The translations under genes and the position numbers were made by a program. This document shows positions 1 to 8,324 of a DNA stretch of 64,000 nt, piece after piece. This stretch comes from Winogradskyella schleiferi (GTDB lineage Bacteria > Bacteroidota > Bacteroidia > Flavobacteriales > Flavobacteriaceae): positions 1,828,501 to 1,892,500 of the forward strand of contig NZ_CP053351.1 of assembly GCF_013394655.1 (NCBI RefSeq), written 5' to 3'. Position 1 is the stretch's first letter. The number at the start of each line of letters is the position of its first letter. Under the pieces are notes generated by a model. That model had not been told where the DNA came from and ran no database searches. It saw only the letters and a list, made by a program, of their open reading frames with translations.

Positions 1-2
1 AT

Positions 3-506
3 GAAAATGAAGAATTCAATCTGCTTCAAGCCGCTTTAAATATTGAAGAATCCCTTGAAGATTTACGATATAACAATGTCGTTATTGCCACAGATGCTGA
101 TGTTGATGGTATGCATATTCGATTATTGTTGATTACATTTTTTCTACAATTCTTTCCGGAGGTGATTAAAGAAGGGCATTTATATATTCTGCAGACACCT
201 TTATTTAGGGTCCGAAATAAAAAGGAGACCATTTATTGTTATTCTGAAGAGGAACGCAGAGAGGCTTTGGAAAAACTAAAGCCAAAACCCGAAATTACCC
301 GATTCAAAGGTTTAGGTGAGATTTCGCCTGATGAATTTGTGCATTTTATTGGGGAAGATATGCGTTTGGATCCTGTGATGTTAGATAAGGACATGTCCAT
401 TGAGGAGTTATTGTCTTTCTATATGGGAAAAAATACACCGACACGTCAAGAGTTTATTATTGACAATCTTAAAGTTGAATTAGATGTGGTTGAAGAATCC
501 ATATGA
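3..506 (+). CDS. parE: DNA topoisomerase IV subunit B, C-terminal part (5' truncated by window)
   Basis: Type II topoisomerase B subunit; it joins ParC to decatenate chromosomes. Only the last 167 residues are present, and the reading frame is open to the window edge, so the real start lies upstream. The TOPRIM metal-binding motif [12 protein letters not shown] is visible at the beginning, followed by the ParE/GyrB C-terminal signature [13 protein letters not shown]. The frame continues upstream of the first internal ATG at 111, which is therefore not a start. The stop overlaps the next ATG (ATGA at 503-506), so this is an operon with the next gene and parC. Assignment to ParE rather than GyrB rests on parC following in the same operon. 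Confidence 0.95.
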   Translation, partial: ENEEFNLLQAALNIEESLEDLRYNNVVIATDADVDGMHIRLLLITFFLQFFPEVIKEGHLYILQTPLFRVRNKKETIYCYSEEERREALEKLKPKPEITRFKGLGEISPDEFVHFIGEDMRLDPVMLDKDMSIEELLSFYMGKNTPTRQEFIIDNLKVELDVVEESI

Positions 507-961
507 GAACAGATAACAGAAATATCAAGAGCACCATAATTTCTATTTATTTTTTATTGGTGGTAGCGGCTATTTTGTTGACAACGGTATTCAAATCGTT
601 TCGAATTTTCGAGGGGAGTTCATTGTATGTAATTATTGGCTTGGCACTTGCAGTTGTTGCTGTTCATTTTGTGGCCAGATATTTTGAATATGATAGTGAT
701 GGTTCAAAACTGGTGATAACCAATAGTGGTTTAATACTGACGGATTATCTCAATTATAGAGAAGAAAAAGTTGAAATAGATAAACATAATTTAGTCGGTT
801 TTAAAATCCGCAAATTATTGGTATATAAAATTTTGATCGTTACCATTAAAAACAGCGAGGGAAAACTTTCCAAAAAGCGATTTAATATCACCCTTTTAAA
901 GCGGAAAAAATTAAGGTACGTCAAGCAATCTTTAAGAAAGATTATAAAAGAAAATAAATAA
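503..961 (+). CDS. small two-helix membrane protein between parE and parC
   Basis: A 152-residue protein that I do not recognise as a named family. It has two hydrophobic segments (about residues 12-31 and 40-58) separated by a short charged link. A cytoplasmic, strongly basic C-terminal half of mixed beta character follows and ends in a Lys/Arg-rich tail. The arrangement resembles small bacterial PH-like membrane proteins, but this is only a resemblance. It overlaps parE by 4 nt and stops 6 nt before parC, so it is translated within the topoisomerase IV operon. A role in topoisomerase function is not shown by the sequence; it may simply be co-transcribed. Confidence 0.85.
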   Translation: MRTDNRNIKSTIISIYFLLVVAAILLTTVFKSFRIFEGSSLYVIIGLALAVVAVHFVARYFEYDSDGSKLVITNSGLILTDYLNYREEKVEIDKHNLVGFKIRKLLVYKILIVTIKNSEGKLSKKRFNITLLKRKKLRYVKQSLRKIIKENK

Positions 962-967
962 GCATAC

Positions 968-3643
968 ATGGCAGAAGAACATGAGGAGTTGTTAAATGAA
1001 GATAGTGGTAATCAGGAAACGATAACCAAGGTTACCGGAATGTACAAAGAATGGTTCTTGGATTACGCCTCTTATGTAATCTTGGAACGTGCTGTACCAG
1101 CCATTGAAGACGGTTTTAAACCTGTGCAACGTCGGATTATGCATTCCATAAAAGATTTGGATGATGGACGCTACAATAAAGTAGCAAACATTGTTGGTCA
1201 CACTATGCAATATCATCCGCATGGTGATGCAAGTATTGCAGATGCGATGGTTCAAATCGGTCAGAAAGATTTGTTGATAGATACCCAAGGAAACTGGGGA
1301 AATATATTAACAGGCGATCGTGCTGCTGCATCGCGTTATATTGAAGCACGACTTTCAAAATTTGCTTTAGATGTTGTTTATAATCCAAAAATTACGGAAT
1401 GGCAAGCATCTTATGATGGCAGGCGAAAAGAACCTATAAATTTACCAGTGATGTTTCCTTTGCTTTTGGCACAAGGCGGCGAAGGAATTGCTGTTGGTTT
1501 ATCCACAAAAATATTACCTCATAATTTTATTGAACTAATTGACGCTTCCGTAAAACACCTTAAAGGGAAGCGTTTTACAATTTTACCGGATTTCCCAACC
1601 GCTGGAATAGCAGACTTTACCAACTATAATGATGGCATGCGCGGCGGAAAGGTTAGGGTTCGTGCAAAAATTGCGCAACAAGATAAAAACACCTTGGCAA
1701 TTACTGAAATTCCTTTTGGAACAACGACGTCTTCACTTATAGATTCGATCTTAAAGGCAAATGATAAAGGTAAAATTAAGATCAAGAAAATTGAAGATAA
1801 TACAGCTGCTGAAGTTGAGATTTTAATTCATTTACCTTCAGGATTATCGCCAGACAAAACCATTGATGCACTTTACGCATTTACCAATTGTGAAACCTCC
1901 ATTTCGCCACTAGGTTGTGTTATTGAAGACAACAAGCCATATTTTGTTGGTGTTACAGAGATGTTACGTCGTTCCACCGATAATACAGTTCAGCTTTTAA
2001 AGCAAGAATTGGAAATAAGATTGGGAGAATTTCACGAACAATGGCATTTTGCATCCTTGGAACGTATCTTCATTGAAAAACGCATCTATCGCGATATTGA
2101 GGAAGAAGAAACTTGGGAAGGTGTGATCAATGCTATTGACAAAGGGCTTCAACCACATATCACACATTTGAAACGCGCCATTACAGTTGAAGACATTACA
2201 CGTTTGACAGAAATTAGAATTAAGCGTATTTCCAAATTCGATATTGATAAAGCACAACAAAAAATAGATGCTTTAGAAGATCAAATTGCTGAAGTAAAAC
2301 ATCACTTAGCGCATCTAATCGACTATGCTATAGCGTATTTTGAAAGACTTAAAATAGAATACGGAGAAGGTAAGGAGCGCAAAACTGAAATACGAATTTT
2401 TGAAGATGTTGATGCTACAAAAGTGGTCATTAGAAACACGAAGCTTTACGTTAACAGAGCTGAAGGTTTTGTGGGCACATCTTTAAAACGTGATGAATAC
2501 GTTTGTGATTGTAGTGATATCGATGACATCATTGTATTTACAAAAGAAGGTAAAATGATGGTTTCTAAAGTGGATTCTAAAATCTTTGTTGGGAAAAATA
2601 TTATCCATGTCGCTGTATTTAAGAAAAAAGATAAGCGTACCATTTATAACATGATTTATCGCGACGGTAAAAAAGGACCATCATATGTAAAACGTTTTGC
2701 AGTAACCAGTATGACTAGGGATCGTGAATATGATTTAGCCAATGGAAACAAAGGTTCTGAGGTTTGGTATTTTTCGGCCAATCCAAATGGAGAGGCTGAA
2801 GTCGTTACTATTATGTTGCGCCAGGTAGGTAGTATCAAAAAATTAAAGTGGGATCTGGACTTTTCAGATATTCTTATAAAAGGGAGGTCTTCAAAAGGTA
2901 ATCGTGTTACTAAGCATGCCATTAAACGTGTGGAGTTAAAAGAAAAAGGAGTTTCAACCTTAAAGCCTCGGAAAATTTGGTTCGATGATGCTGTTCAGCG
3001 ACTTAATGTTGATGAAAGAGGTGAGTTGATAGGTGAGTTTAGAGGCGAAGACAGGCTTCTTATTATTAATCAATCTGGAATGGCAAAAACCATTATTCCA
3101 GAATTGACCACCCATTTTGACAGTGATATGATTGTCTTGGAAAAATGGATTCCTAAAAAACCTATTTCTGCCATCTATTACGATGGCGAAAAAGAGCGTT
3201 ACTACGTCAAGCGTTTTTTAATAGAACAAGAAGGTAAAGAAGAGTATTTTATCTCGGACCATGCCGATTCGCAATTGGAAATTGTTTCTACAGATTGGCG
3301 ACCAATGGCAGAGGTTGAATTCAAAAAAGAACGAGGTAAGGATCGTAAAGATAATATGGAAGTTAATCTTGAAGAATTCATTTCAGTAAAAGGGATTAAT
3401 GCGCTTGGAAATCAATTGACTAAAGAAAAAATTAATCAAGTAAGTTTGTTGGCTTCCTTACCTTATGAAGCACCCGAAGAAATACACGCTGATGATTTAG
3501 AAGTAGTGGATGAAGAAACAGTTAAAAATTCAAATGAAAAGGATTCAGATTCTGAAAAAAAAACGCCAACTAAAGCTTCTGAAAATAAAAGCGATGATGA
3601 TGATTTAGATATTGATGATAAAGGTCAAGTCACCTTATTTTAA
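968..3643 (+). CDS. parC: DNA topoisomerase IV subunit A
   Basis: The 891-residue DNA-cleaving subunit of topoisomerase IV. The winged-helix/tower core occupies roughly residues 20-480. The motif AAASRYIEARL contains the catalytic tyrosine at about residue 124, and the quinolone-region-like stretch YHPHGDASIADAMVQ lies before it. The rest is a C-terminal beta-pinwheel-like DNA-wrapping region (about 490-810). It ends in an acidic, low-complexity tail rich in Asp, Glu, Lys and Ser, finishing with the residues GQVTLF, which resemble a sliding-clamp-binding motif. The gene lies 6 nt downstream of the membrane-protein gene. Its stop codon overlaps the stop of the convergent acyltransferase gene, leaving no room for an intergenic terminator. 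Confidence 0.97.
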   Translation: MAEEHEELLNEDSGNQETITKVTGMYKEWFLDYASYVILERAVPAIEDGFKPVQRRIMHSIKDLDDGRYNKVANIVGHTMQYHPHGDASIADAMVQIGQKDLLIDTQGNWGNILTGDRAAASRYIEARLSKFALDVVYNPKITEWQASYDGRRKEPINLPVMFPLLLAQGGEGIAVGLSTKILPHNFIELIDASVKHLKGKRFTILPDFPTAGIADFTNYNDGMRGGKVRVRAKIAQQDKNTLAITEIPFGTTTSSLIDSILKANDKGKIKIKKIEDNTAAEVEILIHLPSGLSPDKTIDALYAFTNCETSISPLGCVIEDNKPYFVGVTEMLRRSTDNTVQLLKQELEIRLGEFHEQWHFASLERIFIEKRIYRDIEEEETWEGVINAIDKGLQPHITHLKRAITVEDITRLTEIRIKRISKFDIDKAQQKIDALEDQIAEVKHHLAHLIDYAIAYFERLKIEYGEGKERKTEIRIFEDVDATKVVIRNTKLYVNRAEGFVGTSLKRDEYVCDCSDIDDIIVFTKEGKMMVSKVDSKIFVGKNIIHVAVFKKKDKRTIYNMIYRDGKKGPSYVKRFAVTSMTRDREYDLANGNKGSEVWYFSANPNGEAEVVTIMLRQVGSIKKLKWDLDFSDILIKGRSSKGNRVTKHAIKRVELKEKGVSTLKPRKIWFDDAVQRLNVDERGELIGEFRGEDRLLIINQSGMAKTIIPELTTHFDSDMIVLEKWIPKKPISAIYYDGEKERYYVKRFLIEQEGKEEYFISDHADSQLEIVSTDWRPMAEVEFKKERGKDRKDNMEVNLEEFISVKGINALGNQLTKEKINQVSLLASLPYEAPEEIHADDLEVVDEETVKNSNEKDSDSEKKTPTKASENKSDDDDLDIDDKGQVTLF

Positions 3644-4602
3644 AAGTTGGGTTTAATCTGTTTTGTATTGAAATCTTTAATACGTGCATCTATAATGGCT
3701 TGCTTATCGTCTGCATTTAGAAGGTTGGATTTAAGCAAATCATTGAATAGTGTGGTAAATTGATTAGCGCCTTTATAGTTTAAATGATGCAAATCCAAAT
3801 AATACTTATTAGGAAATTGCATAGCATCGAAATCCAATAAATCAACATCATTGAATCTGGTGTGCTTCACATTTTGATATATGGCTTCATTGCTCAAGTC
3901 TGCATATAATGGATGCTGAGGGCTTCTTATAAGAAAAACACGCACATTATTTTCTCTACAAAACTCAATCATTTTTCTTAAATAATTAAGATTGGTTTCA
4001 GAAAGCGTATGACTTTTGGATATGGAAGAATTAAAATTATTCTTGGCAATCAATTCATCAACTTTGCTATGTTTTGAGCCCAAAAAGCCGCCAATGTCAT
4101 CTATCAAATCAAAATTGCCTCCAAGTATGCGGTACAAATGTTTGCGGGTAGCTATTGAATAACTAGCGAGAAGATCGGTAGAATTGTGCTCGAATAATAG
4201 ATTAAAATCTTCAAAATCCATATAGGGACTGTAGTATGGAAGGTAATAAGACATTTTCTCATATCCCCAAGTCCAGTCGTCCATAACACTATCGACATGG
4301 TTATTGGCAAATTCTATGAATACCTTTTTTATGTAACCGTTCGCTTTTACAACTTTTTTTAATTTTTGGTAGTTGTAAAAATACGATTCGCCAGAAGCTG
4401 ATAGATTAATGCTATTGTGAAGAATAGAATCATTTATAGAGCACTGCGAATGTGAATGACCGAGTACTAATGTTGATATATCTTTACTAATGTCAAAACG
4501 CGATTGGGTTTTTACTATATAATTAGAACCTATTACTATGGCTATTACCACTAATATAGCTAAAACTGAAAAGATGATTATTTTTTTGATAAAACCCTTC
4601 AT
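3640..4602 (-). CDS. SGNH-like acyltransferase partner of an MBOAT protein
   Basis: A membrane-anchored periplasmic protein of about 320 residues. It has an N-terminal transmembrane segment (about residues 5-27) and then LVLGHSHSQCSIND, which has the form of an SGNH/GDSL block-I motif. A later DLHHLNYKGANQF has the Asp and His expected of the block-V catalytic pair. Such proteins work with MBOAT acyltransferases to put acetyl groups on exported polysaccharides (compare AlgI with AlgJ/AlgX). The longer reading starts with TTG at 4641 and would overlap the upstream gene. I prefer the ATG at 4602, one base after the MBOAT stop, which suits coupled translation. The 3' end overlaps the parC stop by 4 nt. 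The acetylated substrate is unknown. Confidence 0.8.
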   Translation of the reverse strand: MKGFIKKIIIFSVLAILVVIAIVIGSNYIVKTQSRFDISKDISTLVLGHSHSQCSINDSILHNSINLSASGESYFYNYQKLKKVVKANGYIKKVFIEFANNHVDSVMDDWTWGYEKMSYYLPYYSPYMDFEDFNLLFEHNSTDLLASYSIATRKHLYRILGGNFDLIDDIGGFLGSKHSKVDELIAKNNFNSSISKSHTLSETNLNYLRKMIEFCRENNVRVFLIRSPQHPLYADLSNEAIYQNVKHTRFNDVDLLDFDAMQFPNKYYLDLHHLNYKGANQFTTLFNDLLKSNLLNADDKQAIIDARIKDFNTKQIKPNF

Positions 4603-4603
4603 A

Positions 4604-6052
4604 CTAAAACTGGAAATAAATGAATTCTTGTTCCTTGCCAATAAATAAGAATATTAAACATACAATGCCCAAATAAAAAGCCATTCTTATGTTTCTATTC
4701 CAATGTAGTCCTAATTTCTCTATACCATATTGGGACTCTCTTCCTAGCCACTCTATCAGCAATAGAAAACCTATGAGTATTAAGACCTCAATAGCATGTG
4801 TTCTATTTTCGAACTCTGGTATTGAAAATAAGCTTTTCGAGAAAATACCAATTAAATATTCTATAGCATGATTGACGGAATCTGCCCTGAAAAACACCCA
4901 AGCGAGAACAGTCAACAAAAAAGTGGAGCCAATGTTTATAATGTCCTTTATCGAAGGTAAGAATCGGCCTTCTGCGACAGCCCCAATATTTGATCTGTTC
5001 TTTTTTGCTAATAATAGCGGTAGAAAATAAATGGCATTCAAAGCTCCCCAAACAATAAAAGTCCAATTGGAACCATGCCAAAACCCACTCACAATAAATA
5101 TTATAAACGTGTTGCGAACTTTCATGGCTGTACCACCTTTACTTCCTCCTAAAGGAATATAGAGGTAGTCTCTAAACCAGGTCGATAATGATATGTGCCA
5201 ACGTCTCCAAAATTCAGCAATGTCCCTCGAAAAATAAGGAAAAGCGAAATTTTGTTTTAAGTCAAATCCAAATAATCGAGATGTTCCGATAGCGATATCC
5301 GAATAACCAGAAAAATCCCCATAAATCTGGAATGTAAAGAATAAAGCGCCCAGTAATAGCCCGCTTCCGCCATATTCAGTGTGGTTATTAAAAAATTCAT
5401 TTGCAAATTCGGCACAGTTATCGGCAATAACCACCTTTTTGAACATGCCCCAAAGGATCTGACGCAATCCGTCTACAGCCTTACTGTATTCAAATTTGCG
5501 CTTAGTATAAAATTGAGGTAATAAGTTTGTGGCGCGTTCAATCGGTCCAGCAACTAACTGAGGGAAGAAACTAACAAAAGCAGAAAATGCTATAAAATTC
5601 TTGGTAGGAGTCAATTTTTCCCTGTACACATCTATGGTATAACTTAAAGTTTGAAATGTATAGAAGCTTATTCCAACTGGTAATATAATTTTTAATGAAC
5701 TGGCCTGTAATTCGGTTCCAAAAAATGTGAATGCCGTAATTAAATTGTCTAAAAAGAAGTTGTAATATTTGAAAAACCCAAGGAATCCAAGGTTTACGAG
5801 GATACTAACCCATAAAAGAAGTTTACGCTTTTTATGGCTGCCACCCTTTGAAAGTGCAACTCCAATGGAGTAATCTACGATGGTGCTGAAAATGATAAGC
5901 GACAAAAAGCGCCAATCCCACCAACCGTAAAACACATAACTTGCCACTACGATGAGCAAGTTCTGAAGCTTTAGATTCTTTTGGCAAAAAAACCAATACA
6001 AAATAAAAACAACAGGTAGGAATACTGCAAAGTCTATTGAATTAAATAGCAT
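4604..6052 (-). CDS. MBOAT family membrane O-acyltransferase (AlgI-like)
   Basis: A 482-residue multi-pass membrane protein of the AlgI/DltB type, which moves acyl (usually acetyl) groups across the inner membrane onto extracellular polysaccharide. It shows the family signatures FWRRWHISLSTWFRDYLY followed by IPLGG, and FWHGSNWTFIVWG, which carries the invariant MBOAT histidine. About ten hydrophobic helices are spread along the length, typical for AlgI-like proteins. It forms a two-gene unit with the SGNH protein just downstream. The location next to topoisomerase IV rather than in the capsule cluster means the target polymer cannot be read from context; the capsule made from 13-34 kb is one possibility. 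Confidence 0.9.
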   Translation of the reverse strand: MLFNSIDFAVFLPVVFILYWFFCQKNLKLQNLLIVVASYVFYGWWDWRFLSLIIFSTIVDYSIGVALSKGGSHKKRKLLLWVSILVNLGFLGFFKYYNFFLDNLITAFTFFGTELQASSLKIILPVGISFYTFQTLSYTIDVYREKLTPTKNFIAFSAFVSFFPQLVAGPIERATNLLPQFYTKRKFEYSKAVDGLRQILWGMFKKVVIADNCAEFANEFFNNHTEYGGSGLLLGALFFTFQIYGDFSGYSDIAIGTSRLFGFDLKQNFAFPYFSRDIAEFWRRWHISLSTWFRDYLYIPLGGSKGGTAMKVRNTFIIFIVSGFWHGSNWTFIVWGALNAIYFLPLLLAKKNRSNIGAVAEGRFLPSIKDIINIGSTFLLTVLAWVFFRADSVNHAIEYLIGIFSKSLFSIPEFENRTHAIEVLILIGFLLLIEWLGRESQYGIEKLGLHWNRNIRMAFYLGIVCLIFLFIGKEQEFIYFQF

Positions 6053-6211
6053 TAACTGAGAGTTTTATAGATTTGGGTCCTTTTTAAAAAACAGGTTAAT
6101 TTTGTCGAAATATAGTGAAACCCAAATTGCGTAACCTAAAAAAACTCATATTTTTAGTTAAGTGGAATAAATTAACGTTCTACCGCCTTAATCTTGCTAT
6201 TAAATCGGTTT

Positions 6212-7003
6212 TTATGTTTTTTGCTTTTTAATGGCTTTAAAATTTAGAAACTCTACAAAAAGTGAAAATGCTATAGCAAAATACAAGTATCCTTTTGGTA
6301 TAGCGCCAACGGTTTTACCAAAGAATTCTGTTTCTGATAAGTGAGCCGCTTCTGTAATAAGCATAAAGCCAATAAGAATTAAAAATGCTAAGCCTAAAAT
6401 CTGAATACTTGGATGTTTTTCTATAAATTTTCTAATTGGGTTCGCAAAACCAATCATAATTCCAATAGAGATCATAACTGCAATAATCATTAAAACTAAG
6501 GTGTAGTTGTGGTTTGGATGCAGTCCATTGGTCATTCCTACCGCAGTTAGAATAGAGTCTATTGAAAAAATAAAATCGATAATAATTATTTGTACAATAG
6601 CGTTGCTGAGTGATTTTATGCGTTTGGACTTAACTTGGTCTTCGTCATGAGAGGGATGTTCTACTTTTTCTCGAATCTCAGAGGTACTTTTATAGATCAA
6701 AAATAAACCACCTGCAAATAATATAATGGCCTGCCAGCTAATGCCTATCGATAGCCAGCTCGTATTAATTGTATAAAAAGGTTCGCTTAGTCCAACCAGG
6801 AAAGATACAAAGAACAGCAGAATGATACGTTGTAACATTGCAAGCAAAAGTCCAATATTAGTGGCTTTGCTGCGTTGATGCTCTGGTAGCTTGTTAGCTG
6901 CAATAGAAATGAAAACGATATTGTCTATACCCAATATAATCTCTAAAAAGGTTAATGTGATCAATGCCATTATGGCTTCGGAAGTGAGAAGAAAATCGAG
7001 CAT
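6212..7003 (-). CDS. TerC family integral membrane protein
   Basis: A 263-residue protein with seven or so hydrophobic helices. The two acidic motifs typical of TerC proteins sit inside membrane helices: EIILGIDNIVFISI near residue 21 and IDFIFSIDSILTAVG near residue 143. These paired Asp residues are thought to bind divalent metal. Members of the family act in tellurite resistance or manganese efflux and metal loading of exported proteins. No ter operon genes lie beside it, so a metal-export or stress role is more likely than tellurite resistance. It is monocistronic, with 208 nt to the MBOAT start side and 188 nt to the lipoprotein. Confidence 0.9.
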   Translation of the reverse strand: MLDFLLTSEAIMALITLTFLEIILGIDNIVFISIAANKLPEHQRSKATNIGLLLAMLQRIILLFFVSFLVGLSEPFYTINTSWLSIGISWQAIILFAGGLFLIYKSTSEIREKVEHPSHDEDQVKSKRIKSLSNAIVQIIIIDFIFSIDSILTAVGMTNGLHPNHNYTLVLMIIAVMISIGIMIGFANPIRKFIEKHPSIQILGLAFLILIGFMLITEAAHLSETEFFGKTVGAIPKGYLYFAIAFSLFVEFLNFKAIKKQKT

Positions 7004-7191
7004 GGTTAATAGTCAATTAAATAGTTAAGCGTTTACTTGTCAAAAAAAATAGTTGGTCTAACTAATAATTTTTGCGATAGACATTATAAAATTAAATGAT
7101 TAATTAGGTCATTTATACTCTATATAATTAATTTTTTAGCGCAATAACTATTTGTAATTTTTGAAACTGTAAATTTTCAGTCTTTAAAGAC

Positions 7192-7578
7192 TTAATTTAT
7201 TTTAAACGCTACGCCTTTTTCAACGTTCAAGGGTTTGTTTGGTCGTTTTACGGCAAGCTTATATTCAAATGTGTATGAGTCTTCTGTTGTAGACAATATT
7301 TTCATGTGAATAGCATCTTTTTCAGAGTTACTTGTGGGTTGCAATTTTTTAAGCACGAATTCACAATCGTTTATCCATCGAACAGAGGAAGAATCTGCTT
7401 CTCCTTCCCGGTAATCGATATTAAATTTCTCGGTGCGTTTAAAACGTGAAGTTTGCTCAATGCCATCAATGGTATAAGTAAACTCAAAAGTTCCTGTCTT
7501 AAAATCGGTACAGTTGCGCTCTATAGAGTAACAGTTTGTTAATAATACCAATAATAGAAGTGCTGAAAATACTTTCAT
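7192..7578 (-). CDS. small predicted lipoprotein
   Basis: A 128-residue protein beginning with a hydrophobic signal (MKVFSALLLLVLLTNC) that ends at a cysteine at residue 16, the likely lipobox and lipidation site. The mature part begins RNCTDFKTGTFEF and is largely beta-strand in character, with a second conserved-looking Cys in the segment INDCEFVLKKL. I do not recognise an enzymatic motif. Similar short proteins are widespread in flavobacteria near topoisomerase genes, but no function is established to my knowledge. A perfect 14-bp palindrome (AGTCTTTAAAGACT, 7179-7192) abuts the stop and might form a weak terminator hairpin. Confidence 0.8.
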   Translation of the reverse strand: MKVFSALLLLVLLTNCYSIERNCTDFKTGTFEFTYTIDGIEQTSRFKRTEKFNIDYREGEADSSSVRWINDCEFVLKKLQPTSNSEKDAIHMKILSTTEDSYTFEYKLAVKRPNKPLNVEKGVAFKIN

Positions 7579-7634
7579 TTTAGTCTTTTAGCAAAGGTAA
7601 TCAACTCGTTTAAACTTTTGTGTTGAAATGTAAA

Positions 7635-8021
7635 TTAAGGTGTGTAACTTTTAAATGTGCCGTCTTTGTAAAAGATGACTATTTTATCGATTTCTGAATC
7701 GGTATTGCTATGGGAATTCGAAACGCCAATAGGAAGCTTTGCATTTGCGCTAGCTTTTGGAAGATTGGAATTAGGTGATTCTGAAATTTTTTGTTTGCTC
7801 GGAAAATTGCCTTTGCCATTCATCAGCCAATATAATTCTACTTCTGGATAGGCGTGTAGCACCTTCATTACAAAGTCTAAACTTGGCTTATTCCTGCCCG
7901 ACAAAATATGTGAAATACTTGAGCGTTGCACACCAATTTTTTCGGCAAAACTTGAAGCGGTTTCACCGTAGAAATCAATGACTTTTTGTAGTCGGTCTGT
8001 AAATTCAGCAGAGTTTATCAT
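7635..8021 (-). CDS. XRE-family helix-turn-helix transcriptional regulator
   Basis: A 128-residue protein with an N-terminal HTH_3 domain (about residues 8-66). The recognition region is SFAEKIGVQRSSISHILSGR, followed by the typical PSLDFVMKVLHAYPEVELYWLMNGKG. A flexible Ser/Asn/Pro-rich linker follows, and a short C-terminal segment ends IVIFYKDGTFKSYTP. It is divergent from the M14 carboxypeptidase across a 303-bp region with three copies of a palindrome TTACA(AA/TT)TGTAA. One copy lies 28 nt from this start and overlaps a TACATTTG box on the minus strand. Autoregulation and control of the divergent gene are therefore likely, but this is inference. Confidence 0.9.
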   Translation of the reverse strand: MINSAEFTDRLQKVIDFYGETASSFAEKIGVQRSSISHILSGRNKPSLDFVMKVLHAYPEVELYWLMNGKGNFPSKQKISESPNSNLPKASANAKLPIGVSNSHSNTDSEIDKIVIFYKDGTFKSYTP

Positions 8022-8048
8022 TGTAAACTTACGATTTCAGTATTTAAC

Positions 8049-8062
8049 GTTACAAATGTAAC
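8049..8062. promoter_or_regulatory. palindromic candidate operator, copy 1 (XRE side)
   Basis: The sequence is GTTACAAATGTAAC: 6-bp arms GTTACA/TGTAAC around AA. Read on the minus strand it contains TACATTTG (8053-8060), which matches the Bacteroidota -7 consensus TAnnTTTG. A TTTG element (8084-8087 as CAAA on plus) lies 23 bp upstream. A repressor bound here would block the regulator's own promoter. Confidence 0.65.
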
Positions 8063-8271
8063 GAATAGTATTTGTATTTTTATCAAAGATTGTTCGTTTT
8101 AAATTTTAGTATTAAACATATACTTTAATATATCTATTTAAGAGACTGATAATATGATTTATATACTATAAATATATTTTCAATTCTATTATTTGTATTA
8201 TGTGATTGAAACCTACTTATGAACGAAACACTATTTGTTTAATATTGTAACTATTTTGTGAGTTTACACTG

Positions 8272-8285
8272 TTTACAAATGTAAA
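8272..8285. promoter_or_regulatory. palindromic candidate operator, copy 2
   Basis: The sequence is TTTACAAATGTAAA, with 6-bp perfect arms around AA. Its centre is 24 bp from the centre of copy 3, slightly over two helical turns, which would place two bound dimers on nearly the same face of the DNA. Confidence 0.6.
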
Positions 8286-8295
8286 TTTTCAAATG

Positions 8296-8309
8296 ATTAC
8301 ATTTGTAAC
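8296..8309. promoter_or_regulatory. palindromic candidate operator, copy 3, overlapping -7 box of the M14 gene
   Basis: The core is TTACATTTGTAA (8297-8308). TACATTTG at 8298-8305 on the plus strand fits the Bacteroidota -7 box, and the start codon of the peptidase gene lies 20 bases further on. I see no good -33 TTTG at the normal distance, so the promoter is either weak, dependent on an activator, or arranged differently. Confidence 0.6.
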
Positions 8310-8324
8310 CACTAAAAAAGTCTT

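Larger units (their letters stand above)
8022..8324. promoter_or_regulatory. divergent promoter region between XRE regulator and M14 peptidase
   Basis: 303 bases without a gene. It holds three palindromic candidate operators (8049-8062, 8272-8285 and 8296-8309), half-sites of the same type (TGTAAA at 8022-8027, TTGTAA at 8245-8250, TTTACA at 8263-8268), and -7 boxes of the form TAnnTTTG inside the first and third palindromes. The middle part, about 8090-8240, is very AT-rich, and I see no further structure in it. Confidence 0.7.

Noticed and set aside
4603..4641. TTG start for the SGNH protein overlapping the MBOAT gene
   Set aside because: An ATG one base after the MBOAT stop gives a normal membrane-anchor N-terminus; the TTG would add 13 residues of no recognised type.
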